Shown here: positions 1 to 12,293 of the stretch, piece by piece | How the letters are laid out: the number at the start of each line of letters is the position of its first letter | How positions within the stretch are numbered: the first letter of the stretch is position 1 | From: Canna indica | Lineage: Eukaryota; Streptophyta; Magnoliopsida; Zingiberales; Cannaceae | Direction of reading: 5' to 3' | Assembly (NCBI GenBank): GCA_034359265.1 | Contig: CP136892.1 | Location: 80,840,001-80,904,000, forward strand | Length of the DNA: 64,000 nt | The notes under the pieces: generated by a model | Databases searched by the model: none | The model's input: the letters and a program-made list of their open reading frames with translations, nothing else | Told to the model about the DNA's origin: nothing | Made by a program: the position numbers and the translations under genes

Positions 1-718
1 GTTGGCAAACAGATCTCTTGTGTATTTGCTAGTACACAGATGAAGGGAATGATAGGAGACACAATGGCAATAGTGAATAATGTAGAGTGCAGCACAATGA
101 AGCCAATATGCTGAAAAGAGGCCCACACAGACTATGTCAAGATATTTGGAGTATATGTCTAGTTTGCTACACCTACACCAGCTTCTTTTAATTGGAGTGT
201 CTTGTTTGCTACATCAGGTTCTTCTTTGCATGGTTGGGTTGGATCAGATCGATATAGGTTGATGCTAACACGGATCCAATTTGCCTATCCTCAGCACTTG
301 AGCAGTTCTTCTTCTTCTTTGTTTTGGAATTTGGCCATCATTTTTTAGGAAGAACATATAGGAATGTTAAAGGCGAGAAAGTTTGATCGTCATTCCTATT
401 CGCTATTACTTGAAGTTTTGGTGTAATGATTTTCTAGCGTGCTTGGAGAGTATTTTGATCATATTCTTGGTAATTTTTTTATGATTGACTTAGCTTTGAT
501 AATTGATTCTTCAATATCGTTCCTTTGATGGATGATGATGGCGGTGTTAATTAGATCTTTTCTGATTTCTTGATAGGACAATTCTACTTTTTTTTCTCTT
601 ACACAGGCTAAATATTTTAGTCGGAATGGTGTCGGTTGTTCTTTGATGTTGCGTGACTTGGAGGAATTGATGGTTACTGATTCATTCAAAGAAGAAAAAG
701 ACTTTTGAGGCTGGACTG
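1..718. other. 5' flank of the ligase pseudogene, no gene seen
   Basis: No exon or RNA gene is recognisable here. The stretch is AT-rich with pyrimidine tracts and should hold the promoter and 5' UTR of the ligase locus that starts at 719. No TATA box stands out enough to call. Confidence 0.4.
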
Positions 719-3452
719 ATGGATTCAAAAGAGGGATCAAAGTCTCCCGGGGGTCCTGATGTGGAATCCTTCTTCAATTCGGCTCCTCCGCTTAAAGACC
801 GTGTTCAAACCTCCCAAAAATTAAAAGAATTCGTTGAAAAGATTCTTAAATCGTCTGGTAAAATAATTTTGTTCTTCATATCATAACTATTACCGAATAT
901 ATGCATGTTTTCTTTTTTGAGTTGTTACTTTCATGTTAGAACTGGAATTTTTTGACGTCTTTTGTTCTATTTTTTTGTATGACATCTTTTAGAAAGTGGG
1001 AGACCAATTAGGGTGGTTTGTGTGACTTCTGGTGGTACCACTGTTCCTCTAGAGCAGCGATGTGTGCGCTATATTGATAATTTTAGCTCCGGTTAAGGGG
1101 AGCAGCATCAACCGAGTAAGGTTACTTTCTCTATGTTTATAAACTTAAATTAGAGTTGTGGTTGAACAGCTCACTCATTGTACTGCAGGTACTTTGTGAA
1201 GGCTGGATATGCAGTTATCTTTGTTCATAGACAGTAAATATTTCTCTTATCTTTTTGTTTTGTTGATGAAAGTCCATTTCTGTTATTCTTTTATTTCTTT
1301 TACTGCATCAGTTATCCTCTCTGGTAGTATTTAGTTTGAGCTGAGTTTACCATTTCAACTCTCAGAAAGAAGAATGGTTGTGTAAGTATCATACTTGCTA
1401 ATTTCAGGGGCAGCTGCCAACCTTACTGCAGATATCTACCTCAGGATTCATTTCTCGAATTTTTTGATATCGCGGAAGACTCAACTATCAAAGGTTTGTT
1501 AACACACTGTCCAAATTTTGAATTAACTGTTTTCATGGTGTCACTTTCTTAGGTGATGATTGAGATTTACTGATCCTGCTGATTTACTCTTTTTTTTTTC
1601 TGCCCTTTCAGTGAGAAGCTTCAACATCTGTATACACACCATATCAGATGAATATTGAAACATCTATTTAAATCTTAGGAGTTAGGATAGGAATTGTTTA
1701 TTTGCTCGGCTGCCTCCCTGAATCTTTCCTGTTCGCTGATTGATATATTTAAGATTAAAGATAATCCTTTAGGCTGAGCAATTATCTTTTAATGACTATC
1801 TAGATTTCTCTAAATTTTTCAAGTATTAGTTGTTTCATGAGATATCACACTCAACAGCTAATCTTTCTTTGTTTCATTGTCAGTCTGTGAGTCACATGAT
1901 ACTGTGGTACAGCGATCAATAAAAGATTATAGGAAGGTATATAATTAGGTTTTTATATGTTTTTACGAGAATATTTGTCAAATTGTCCTTACAGAGTTCT
2001 GTCTCAAAAAAAGTGTAATTAATATGAGCTTTGTCTTGTGTCAGGCAGTCGAAGAAGGCTTGCTGCTGAAAATTCCATTTACCACAATTTTTGAATATCT
2101 TCAGGTTGTATAGATTTTGTTGTAGTTATAAGTAATTTCATGCAAAAGAAAGGGTTAGTTATGAATCTTTGGTTGTAATATAAGTGATTTCCAGTTCGCT
2201 TGCGTTTTAAAAGATTCTTTAAATTTAAACTATATAAATTCGTTTTCTTAGTTTTGATGATATTTGTTCACTATTGTGAAATTTTGCAATACCAAAATCG
2301 AACATCTAGATTGTATTTGTCTTCACCTGCAAAGGAAGAGTTGATAAACAGATATAATTGTCCATATTTCTTATACAGTGTGTCAGAAAAGAAAAAGGGT
2401 GACCCAGCCCATGAAGCAAAGAGAATTTCTAAAAAACTGATTTTCTAGCTTATTTCCTTTACACTTTTGTGCTTACTTGCTGGCTGATTCTACTATATTG
2501 CTTTGATTATATGTGTATGGACTTTTAATTAAATTCAATGTTATGTTGAATAAAATATGAAATGTGTCATCTCTTTCTTTAATTGCTGGATTGCTCTACT
2601 AGCATTATGCAAACACATTTATTAAGTCTTTCATGAAAACAGATTTTGCAGATGGTGGCTACCTCAATGAATTGTCTAAAGTCACTTGGAATGTTCTATC
2701 TTGCTGCTGCAGTATAAGATTTTTATGTTCCTTGGGAAAACATGGTATGAATAATACAGCATTACTTTATATGTTTAAAATGATGAAATTATCTACTTGT
2801 TTTATATTTCAATGTTGTAAGGTTGCATCTTGAATCTGTAAAACTGGAAATGAGTTTGATGTAAATAGTTCTCTTGTATCCAAAACATTGTGTGCCTTTT
2901 TGTACATAAACAATGATTAGAGAACATCAAGTATCTTCTTGAGCTTTGTCTTGAAATTTCTCTGCAGTAGATGTATGAAATCATGCTTCTAAGCACATTT
3001 TCATACAAGATAAGATTGTACTAAACTGCATGCCCTCAAGTCAGACCATATAGCTTTATTAGCACTCAAGTGTGATTAAATTCATTGTCTTTATGCCATC
3101 GGAAAGTGTATATGTAGAAGATTTTCAATTATAATAAAGTGTATATATATTGCATATTAACCAGGGAAATTTTATTTTTTGTTTTTCCCAACCAGGGAAA
3201 ATTTCTAAATGGTCTTTTATTTCTTTGCTTCCGTAAAACTAGCAAGATAGTATATCCATGAATAGAATAGTTGAGGTTTTCTTTCACTTTCTTATTCTTT
3301 TATTTCTTTCTCTAGCAAGTAGTAACTTAAATTACCGCATCAACTCAACCAATTTATTCGTCATAGATATTGATATTTTAGATTTCCTTTCATTAGGTTA
3401 ATGAAATATTTTGGTTATATGGTTTACCTATTATTTATTACACAGGTAGAAC

Positions 3453-6400
3453 CAAGGTTGTCAAAAGCGCGCGCCTGGGCGCCTAGGCGCACCAGGCGAG
3501 GCGCACCAGAGGCTCAGCGCCTCTGCGCGGCCAAGGCGCAGCGCCTTCAGCCAGGCGCGCGCCTTGGCAGCGCTTCAGCGCTTCAAGTTTGATGCCCCAG
3601 GCGCATCAGGCGTGCGCCTGAGTGAACTGGTGGTTCCTGCCTTTAAGTGGGGGCCTACCCACTTAATAAAACTTAGTAAAATATTAAAAAAATTAGGGCT
3701 TCATTTGTGTAAGTCAAAAAAATTTTCTCTCCTCACTCGTTTCAGCCGTCGAGTGACTCTTCTCTTCTTCTCCTTCACTCGTCCAGCCACCAAATCTGCC
3801 GGAGTGTCGCCCAGCCGCCGGAGTGCTGCCCAGTTTCTTACTTTCTTCAAGTAAGTTCATCCATTTTCTTTCTTTCTTCTCCTCTAGTTCTCTTCTTCTT
3901 CATTACTTCTAGTATTTTCTTCTTCTCACTTTCTCAGCAGATTTTTTTTTCTCTTTTCATCTCTGTTTTTTTTCTTTTCAGCCATGTTTTCTTTCTTTAA
4001 TCTTTCCAGCCAATTTTTTTTTTCTTCCAGCCATGTATTCACAGTCATTTTCAGCCGAGTTTTTTTCTTCCAGCCATGTATTCTGTATTCACAGTCATTT
4101 TCATCCGAATTTTCTTTCTTCTCCTCTAGTCCTCTTCTTCTTCATTACTTCTACTCTTTTCTTCTTCATTGCTTGTCATAAACTCATAATCATCCTTGTG
4201 TGTTGATTGTGGTAGACTAGCAGTGCAATGACACTGTGATAGTTGTGTATTGAGTGAGCAGTGGATTAATATGGAGGGTGGAAGTGGAATTGGCAGTGCA
4301 CCAGTAGCTAGTGGTAGTGCTTCATCTGAATCGACAAACAAGAAAGACCCGGCATGGAAGTACAATGTTATGCAAAATCCTAAAGATGCAAATTCTGTTC
4401 AATGTGTGTTTTGTGGAAAAATTACAAATGGAGGCATCTACAGAGCAAAATTGCATCAAGTCGGCGGTAACCGGAATGCTAAGAAGTGCTTGAAGTGCCC
4501 CGAGCATGTTAGATTGGAGTTGATGGAGTATATGAACAAGAAAAAGCAAGACAAGATTAATTATGATAAGTTGCCCGACTTTGATGATGTGGATGATATG
4601 CAAGAAGTTGAAGATGATGTTCAGTTAAATGCATATGGAAAGAGGACAGAAAATCGGATTGATAGAGGCAAGAGTAAAGCGGTCTTGGTGCCAAACCCAA
4701 AAAAAGGCAAGCTGAAAGGTCCCATGGATTCTTTTGCCTACAAGAAGCCGGAAACTGTTGTTGAGCTTCGCAAGCAAGGAAGGTTGAGGCAAACAAATGT
4801 GGATGAGAAGTTAGATAAAGAGAGAAGAGCTGTGACCATTCAATACATTTCTAGGTTCTTGTACTAAGCCGGAATTCCATTCAATGTTACTCGGTTGGAT
4901 TCATTTAAATGTATGATTGAAGCTATTGGACAATATGGTCCAAATTTGAAGCCCCCAAGCTACCACGAAGTGAGAGTCACTTGCTTGAAGAAAGAAGTTG
5001 AGTATACAAATGAACTGTTGAAAAGTCACAAGGATATGTGGGTGAAGTATGGGTGTTCAATCATGGCCGATGGTTGGACTAGTAGAACCGGCAAGAGCAT
5101 CATTAATTTCTTGGTGAATTGTCCTGCAGGGAGCATGTTTGTCAAATCCATTGATGCATCTTCCTATTCGAAGACCGGTGAGAAGACATTTGAGTTGCTA
5201 GATGAGTTTGTGGAGTATGTGGGAGAAGCTAATGTTGTGCAAGTCATTAGCGATAATGGCTCTAATTTTAAGTTGGCGGGCAAGTTTCTTCAAGCTAAAA
5301 GGCCGCACTTATATTGGACTCCATGCACTGCACATTGCATTGATCTCATGTTAGAAGATATTGGGAAAATTCCATTAGTTTCAAGAACTTTGACAAGGGC
5401 CGTAGCTTTGACAGGTTATATATATAACCATGTGTTTGTCTTGAATATGATGAGGAAGTTCACAAAGCAAGCTAATCTTGTTAGAGCTGGAAAAACAAGA
5501 TTTGCCACATGCTATCTCACACTCAAAAGCATCCACAAGCACAAGAACTCATTAAGGGCAATGTTCATCTCGGAAGAATGGGTTTCTAGCAAGTGGGCAA
5601 AGGAGGCAAAGGGGAAGCGTTCAGCTGAAACGGTGTTAATGCCTTCCTTTTGGAACAATACTGTATACATCCTTAAGGCAATGGGACCTCTTGTTCGAGT
5701 CCTTCGTCTAGTCGACAATGAAAGGAAACCGGCAATGGGCTATTTATATGAAGCCATGGATAGAGCAAAGGAAGCAATCACGAGTGCTTTCAATGGAAGA
5801 GAGGAGAAATACAAAGACATATTCAAGATCATCGATGACAGATGGGAATGCCAACTCCATCATCCATTGCATGCGGCGGGTCATTTTTTGAATCCCGGGT
5901 TCTTCTATGATGATCCAAATATAGAATTTGATTCCGAAGTCACAAGTGGCCTTTATGCTTGTATAGAAAAGTTGGTTTCGGATCAAAATGTGCAAGTGAA
6001 GATAATGGATGAGTTGTCGTTATATAAGAAGGCCGAAGGTCTTTTCGGGTTTCCCTTGGCGATCAAAACTAGAAAGATGAAGGCACCGGGTAAAATTTAT
6101 CACCTCATTCTTAATTTACTTTGCTTTGCTCAAGTTGATTGTTAATTTTTGAATTATTTCCATGGCAGCTGAATGGTGGAGTTTGTACGGGAGCACCGCT
6201 TCCAATTTGCAAAAACTAGCCATCAAGATTCTTAGCCTCACATGTAGTGCATCTGGGTGTGAAAGAAATTGGAGTGTATTTGAGCAGGTGATTAATTTTA
6301 ACTTATAAGTTAACATTTCAAGTTTTCAACATGTTTATGCTTGCAATCATTCTTATCAATTGTAATATTTTCTTTTGATTATATAGATTCACACCAAGAG

Positions 6401-7329
6401 GAGAAATAAGCTTGAGGCGCAGAAGCTTAATGATCTAGTATTTGTGAAGTACAATCAAGCGCTTAAGGCTCGCTATGATTGCAAGGATACCATGGATCCG
6501 ATTGCTTTGGAGGACATTGATGATAGCAATGAGTGGTTGTTAGGAACAATGGGTGAAGGGAATGATGAAGTTGCTGAAAATGAAGGGGTTTTTCTTAGTG
6601 ATGATGAAGGTGGAGGAGGCTTGACGTGGGGTCTTGTAGCTAGAGCATCGGGAGTTGGGGAACCCACTAGAGTGTCTAGGAAACATACTAAGTCATCTCA
6701 TGGAAAGAGTAGCGCTCATCCAGAAAGTTCACAAGGCTCAACTCGATTTGATCTTGGTGAAAGCGAGGCGAATTCATATGAAACCGAAGAAGATGTTGAA
6801 GCAAATAAGTCGGATGGTGGTGATACGGACGACAACTTTAGTGATGACTGATGAGGACTCCGAGGATGAGGCTTGAGCTTTAGAGATTAGAGGAATCACT
6901 AAATTAAAGTCTTTAGAATTCTTGCATTTTGATTTGAGACTCAAGTTAATTTTTATTTGATGTGTTGTGTACTTGTGTGATTGTGTCTCTTTAATTTAGA
7001 TAATTGGATTCATGTAGTAAGTAGTAACTGTGGTTTGATTTGCTATTATTGCTTGGTAATTGGTATATGTTGGATTCATGTAGTTTGGTCACTTTGGTGT
7101 ATGTTATATTGCTTGGTACATGTTGGATTCATATTGTTTGATTTGCTATCATTGTTTGGTGTATGTTATATTGCTTATGAGTTATGACTTATGCTTAATT
7201 TCTATATTTTATTTGAATTTAGTAAGGCGCGCCTTATTTTAGTCAGACGCGCGCTTTTTTTGCGCTTTGCGCCTCGGGCGATATGGACCCTTTGCGCCTT
7301 GAGTGCGCTTAATGCTTTTGACAACCTTG
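3453..7329 (+). mobile_element. hAT DNA transposon, nearly autonomous, 3877 bp
   Basis: Perfect 16-bp terminal inverted repeats (CAAGGTTGTCAAAAGC) bound the element. It is flanked by the 8-bp duplication GGTAGAAC at 3445-3452 and 7330-7337, the length expected of hAT elements. The subterminal zones (about 3468-3630 and 7220-7310) are rich in GCGCC-type motifs, likely transposase binding sites. It carries one transposase gene in the same orientation as the host ligase locus. It lies in exon 8 of that locus: the original acceptor AG (3444-3445) is now 3.9 kb from the rest of the exon. Confidence 0.93.
4271..6851 (+). pseudogene. hAT transposase with one nonsense codon
   Basis: Three exons are read (4271-6089, 6169-6287, 6387-6851), 2403 bp or 801 codons including the final stop, with clean GT-AG borders. 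The first in-frame ATG is at 4271; the upstream TTG at 4250 is not a plausible plant start. Domains in order: an N-terminal BED zinc finger (C45, C48, H62, C73), a DUF659-type RNase-H-like core with MADGWTS and VISDNGSNF carrying likely catalytic Asp residues and PCTAHCIDL after them, and a hAT C-terminal dimerisation segment with EWWSLYGS and CSASGCERNWSVFEQ. The tail is acidic (EDVEA, DGGDTDD). The only lesion seen is TAA at codon 199 (4865-4867), between SRFLY and AGIPFN; the frame is open on both sides. The element may be mobilised by a relative. Confidence 0.88.
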
Positions 7330-8212
7330 GGTAGAACATAAAATCCAGTCGACAGAAGGTCCTCTTGACATGAGATTGACTCAGGTTCCTAAAATGCTTT
7401 CAGTGCTAAGAAAGGATTGGGCTCCTTCAGCATTTTGCATCTCATTTAAGGTTAGAAATTTTGTTCTCGTACTATAGCATTCAAACAGGTTCAGCACCTA
7501 CATCCTTTGAATACTGTAAAATCATAATTACTTTCAAGAAAGAAGCTAAGAAAATGATCTTTTTTCATGCTTTAGTGGAAGATTTGTCACTTGTACATGA
7601 TCTGCATTTGTCAGTTGAGTTATATGTTTTCTTGAAATCCATTTTTGCAAACACACAATAGTTATATCAGTAGGACTTTCATGCCATGGATAGTTCCAAT
7701 TTGCATGTATCATATTTAGTTTGCTTGAACGCTGTATGATATCATCACAAACATGGATGTTTGTTGTCAGATGAAAGCAATTTCTGGAAATAACAATCAA
7801 AGAGGAATATTCTATCAGTATAATGGCATTTATTACCTTGTTTTGGTCCCAAAATTTTCTTTATTGCTAGATAAATTACTTGCCTAGCTTGTTTTTTGTT
7901 TATTGTTTATTGTTTTAACTGAATCATCCTTACTTTCCTGGAAAACAGTTGGAGACAGATCCTGACATTTTACTTCAGAAAGCTGACATGGCGATGCAGA
8001 AGTACAGTATGCACGTGGTTGTAGCAAACGAATTGGCAAATTATAAAAAGGAAGTCACTGTGGTCACATCGGGAGGAAAAACTAAAGTTTGTAATCACAA
8101 TAAGGACAACGATGTAGAGGCAGAACTTGTTGGTCTTCTTGTGGATAGACATTCTGAGCACATCAAGAAGTGTGGATCAGATGCGAACGGTGCCCTTTCA
8201 CATTTCATATAG

Positions 8213-10665
8213 GTTTTCGTGATATATATACACAACACAATAAGCTTTTCAAAATATTGCTTCCTTTTCTTTTAACAAAATCCAGATAATCAAGATTTTT
8301 TGGGATTTCTGCTTGTGTGGGTTACCTCTATCAGTGGGTAGTAGAGTAATATTTGCAAACAGCAATAAGAGTTCCTTTTTTGTTACAATGTCAGGTTCCT
8401 TTCACTTTAGCAAGCATCAGGTTAAGCTCTTTTTTTTTTCTTGCTCATATAACACATAACATAAATGAATCAATAGATTATTAATCTGGTTGGGGAACAG
8501 AGGCAGTGTTTACTTGCGTTGAGGGATGATCTTTGTGTCACTGAAGATACCTCCAGCGACGATATAATTAAATGGAGATGGTCGGCCAATAATATTTTCT
8601 CCACTCGCTCACTCCATCGTATCTTGGTCTTCTTTGGAATTTAAGACTGCAACTACATTCATACAACACAAGGGAATTCTCAATAAGATTTTGATTTTTC
8701 ATTGGCTTTTAAATCAGATAAGATTAGATCCGTCATTCATTAGGCCAATATGGTTATTGCCTTAGCCCCAAATTGATGGGTCGTCACTTGGCTGCAAGTG
8801 CAAGTACCTATATAGAACAAGTTTTATGTACAGCGGAATTCTAATTAAGGTCATATATTTCCTGATGGCACATTTTTTCATGCACACATCACTCAATTTC
8901 AATTGATGAATCCGATTCTCTTCAACATTTTGTGAGCATTGAAGCCTTTACAAGTATCATAGATAACCTTTAGCATATAATGACAAGAGAGCCACATAAT
9001 ACTGGCCAATCAAACACGTAAGAATATTGATTTGAAACTCCAAACTAAACTATTGAGGCAATACTACTCAAATATGTGACGAGAAGCTCTAGCCACAATT
9101 TATGAGCATGGCCCGGTACTTTTATTAAAAGTGGTTTCAGTGGCTTCATCAAATTCAGCTCCTTTTCATCTCGCAAGGAGAAAATGGAATGATCAATTCA
9201 GCCTCAGATCATGTGAAATGTGCAAGAAAAATCTACAATTGTTCGCATAACTATCTCTATTTGCAAGTTTCAGTCATAGTTATCTAAACTCACGAGCCAT
9301 CAAATGGATTAAATTTATTAACATTTGAGAAAAAATATTAGACAAAATTAATTATAAAAATTTAATTAGTAATTTTATATCTCGAAAAACTAGAAAAGTA
9401 AAATTTATATAAAATTTATATTAATTTTATTGAATAAATAAAAGGTCTCATCTTAAAAATTTCGCTTTAGGTCACAATATCTCTTGGACGCCCATGTGTT
9501 GTATTGTATTAATTTGTATAGTACTAACATGTACTGACTAAATTGTATAGAACTATCATGTATTGTACTATTATTATACAATATTTGATACAAACATGTA
9601 TAATGAACATGCATAACTTATAATGTGTTTGATGCAAACATGTATAATGAGCATGTATAACATATGCATTTCTCGAACTTACACAAGTTGACTTTTAAAA
9701 ATTAATAGATATTTAATTAAAAATTAATAAAAATATTCCAAACATGAACATCAAAGCTAAATCTCAATCATAATATAAAAGTTAAATATGTCATAGACCA
9801 ATAACAAGTGCAAGTCCACAAATAAAATACTTCAAATATAAACATCAAAGCTAAATCCTAATCATAAACATAGACATTAAAGTTAAATTCATCACATAAC
9901 AAGCCAAAAGGTCACAAATAAATCTCCAACCATCATCTCAATCACCTCAGATTTGCTTAAGTGGTTTTGTAAAATATTCTCATGCTTGGATATGTCATAT
10001 TGTCATCCATTTGAGGAAGGCTTAAACTTCTTCACCTACAACTACATAATTAGTATTTTCATTGATAAAATAAATTTTAACTCATTAGTATTTAAATTAA
10101 TAAAACAAATTTTAACTCATTGGTATTTTAATTAATGAAATGATTTTTTTTATAATACAAGAGATGCGTTGTGGTTCAAGAAAATATTGTTTATTAAAAT
10201 ATTTCACAATTTTTAATTTAAATTTAGTTTTATAGACTTTGTACAAAAGTATCTAAAACATTAGAGGGTTTGAAAAAAAATAGACTTTAACATCTCTTTA
10301 TCATTAAAAAAATTCATAATTAAAATTATTTTTTTAGTTTTAGGCCAAAGTCTCTAATTACCGTGGGTAAAATGGGTATCCGGAACGTTACATTTGGGAT
10401 TTGAGAATTTTCACCTCTAAAATCCGAATTTGGAAACTTCCACTTCTCAAAAATTCAATTTTGAGAAATTGATGTTTTTCTAATACAACCTGATAATCAA
10501 TGTGGTCTCACGGTGTATTATTAATACACCATTTGATGTATTATTTCTAATCACTACATTAATTAATACTTCATTTAAGATTTCCAAAATATTATATAGT
10601 ATTATAATAATTCTATACATGAGACTTATACAAGGTACTAAACGTGCTTCATGATGGGTGAAGGG
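8213..10665. other. AT-rich intergenic region with repeat remnants
   Basis: No convincing gene is seen. The first few hundred bases are the likely 3' UTR of the ligase locus. At about 9447-9490 there is a short match to the reverse strand of 49869-49915 (ATCTTA...TTTCGC...TTAGG), so both belong to one old repeat family. At about 9570-9665 a roughly 40-bp unit around CAAACATGTATAATGA occurs twice. At 9735-9900 a phrase around AACATCAAAGCTAAATC recurs. Confidence 0.5.
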
Positions 10666-10939
10666 TAGGGCTAAGCATCGGGCGGGTCGGGTCAATACCC
10701 GACCCGACCTGATCGAGTATTAACCCAAAATTTCCAAAAAAAGTATACCCGACCCGAATAACCCAAAAAAATCGGGCCCCGACCCGATTAACCCGAATAA
10801 CCCAAATTCGATTTAGAAAAATTAAAAAAAAAATCATCTTGAAAATAGTGATAAAAAGGTGAATAATTGTATTAAAATTATAATCCAAGTAGGATCTAAA
10901 CTCAAGACCTCCTGAACTTTATCCACTACTAGAAACTTG

Positions 10940-11228
10940 GTCTTCAGCAACGGCTATCAGCAACGGCCGCTCAAGCCGTTGCTATTTGCAACGGCATTCT
11001 TACGGCCGCCCGAGCCGTTGCAGATATCTGTATCTGCAACGGCTTTCTAACGGAAAACCGAGCCGTTGCTGATTATTTTAATTATCAGCAACGGCTTTCG
11101 GACGGAAAGGCGAGCCGTTGCTGATTTTTTAATTTTCAGCAACGGCTTGCTAACGGATAAGTGAGCCGTTGCTGATGATAACTTATCAGCAACGGCTTTC
11201 TAACGGGCGAGTGAGCCGTTGCTGATAA
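10940..11228. repeat. Subterminal inverted-motif array of CACTA copy 1 (5' side)
   Basis: About five units each start with CAGCAACGGC (or a close form), continue through a short AT-poor spacer with a degenerate ACGG half site, and end with GCCGTTGCTGA. Each unit can fold into a stem-loop of roughly 45-65 bases. Similar arrays close the 3' side (14147-14525), copy 2 (35297-35645) and copy 3 (62390-62765). They are probably binding sites for the element's TnpA-like protein. Confidence 0.85.
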
Positions 11229-11236
11229 GTTTATAT
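11229..11236 (+). promoter_or_regulatory. Candidate TATA box of CACTA copy 1
   Basis: TTTATATAGG directly follows the 5' subterminal array and precedes a GC-rich leader (about 11240-11560). This is where the element's internal promoter is expected. No transcript evidence is available. Confidence 0.45.
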
Positions 11237-11653
11237 AGGGCACGCTCTCGCGCCCGACCCTTCTTCCTCCCGCTGCTGCCGCCGCCGCCTCCTGCCGAGA
11301 ACTTCGCCGCTGCTGCCGACGCCGACGCCTCTCGCCGCCGCGCCGCTGCCGCTGCTGCCGGTATGTTGATCGGCCGGCCTATACGGTTTCGGCCGGAGAT
11401 GTTAAAATCCGACCGAAACCCTATTTCTAGGGTTTCGGCCGACGGCGGTCGGCCTATGGCCGCCGCCGGACCTTCTACAGTGGCCGGACAGTGTGTCCGG
11501 CCACTGTACGCCGGCGCCGGAGGGTGGACTCCGGCGCCGGAATATATATATATATTGTTTTTGAAATTGTTAATTAATTATTTTATAAATGTTAATTAAT
11601 TGTTTAGATTAATTGTTTAATTTGTTAGATTAATTATTAGGGTTTAGATTAAT

Positions 11654-11861
11654 TTCGGACGTGCGCCGGAATCGTCCACTTCGGACGCGCGCCGGAATCG
11701 TCCAATTCGGACTCGCGCCGGAATCGTCCAATTCGGACTCGCGCCGAAATCGTCCACTTCGGACGCGCGCCGGAATCGTCCAATTCGGACTCGCGCCGGA
11801 ATCGTCCAATTCGGACTCGCGCCGGAATCGTCCACTTCGGACGCGCGCCGAAATCGTCCAA
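11654..11861. repeat. 26-bp tandem array, 8 units
   Basis: Eight 26-bp units start TTCGGAC and contain GCGCCGGAATCGTCCA. The base after GGAC and the final base alternate, so units form a three-unit (78-bp) higher-order pattern: one unit with GGACGCGCG followed by two with GGACTCGCG. The array is inside CACTA copy 1 between the leader and the acidic ORF. Open frames on both strands across it are by-products of the repeat. Confidence 0.9.
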
Positions 11862-11931
11862 TATGGACTCGAACTGTCTCAAAACATTTAGAAAATAATC
11901 ATCCATCCGACGAGTTGATATGTTTCACGTA

Positions 11932-12218
11932 CGCATATAGTCTGTAAGACAAAAGGTAGAGGAAAAATTGATCCGATAGTAGGAGAAAATGATCCTCCTG
12001 GTTTCTATCAAGAAGATGATCTTCCTGCTGTGGATCGTATTATTCCAATACTCGAGGATGCAGACACAACGTCAATTCAATTAGAAGTTGAATATGCTGA
12101 TGATGACGATCATGAAATTGAGGAAGCTGGAGATGAAGAAGATGACGAAGAGGAAGAAGAGAAAGAAGAGGAAGAAGAAGAAGAATTCGAAGACTATTAT
12201 TCAGATGATGAAGAATAA
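11932..12218 (+). CDS. Acidic C-terminal remnant of a CACTA ORF (partial)
   Basis: An open frame around GRGKIDPIVGENDPPGFYQED runs into an extreme Asp/Glu-rich tail ending at TAA 12216-12218. The phrase DPPGFYQEDD with a following acidic tail resembles the C-terminal end of the accessory protein often encoded beside plant TNP2 genes (DUF4216 type). The upstream part of such a protein is absent, so this looks like an internally deleted remnant. No start codon can be assigned, and splicing into the downstream TnpA-like gene is possible. Confidence 0.4.
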
Positions 12219-12293
12219 TTGTAAAGTATATATTTTATTAAATATATCTCTACTATTTATACAATAATCTGATTATATGTCTGTTCGACAGAT

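Larger units (their letters stand above)
719..8212 (+). pseudogene. PPCS: Phosphopantothenate-cysteine ligase, disrupted copy
   Basis: The intact family joins cysteine to 4'-phosphopantothenate, the second step of coenzyme A synthesis from pantothenate. Nine exons are read: 719-857, 993-1115, 1189-1233, 1408-1493, 1884-1936, 2045-2104, 2652-2744, 7331-7450 and 7949-8212. They total 983 bp, one base short of 328 codons. Conserved family blocks are visible: [14 protein letters not shown] and RYIDNFSSG in exon 2, CQPYCRYLP in exon 4, FYLAAAV and DFYVPW in exon 7, VPKMLSVLR and AFCISFK in exon 8, and VVANEL and LLVDRHS in exon 9. Three lesions are seen. One base is missing just after NFSSG, giving TAA at 1094-1096. 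An in-frame TAA at 2715-2717 replaces the residue between AAAV and DFYVPW. A hAT element (3453-7329) sits at the start of exon 8. The stop is at 8210-8212. Splice sites otherwise look normal, so decay may be recent. A single-base assembly error could explain the first lesion but not all three. Confidence 0.85.

Noticed and set aside
459..740. Minus-strand 93-codon open frame
   Set aside because: It overlaps exon 1 of the ligase locus on the opposite strand and shows no domain.
11654..11861. CRISPR-like regular repeats
   Set aside because: Units are contiguous with no unique spacers, inside a plant transposon.
11644..11906. Overlapping open frames on both strands with repeated WTIPARVRIGRF-type units
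   Set aside because: They are translations of the 26-bp tandem array; nothing indicates a protein.
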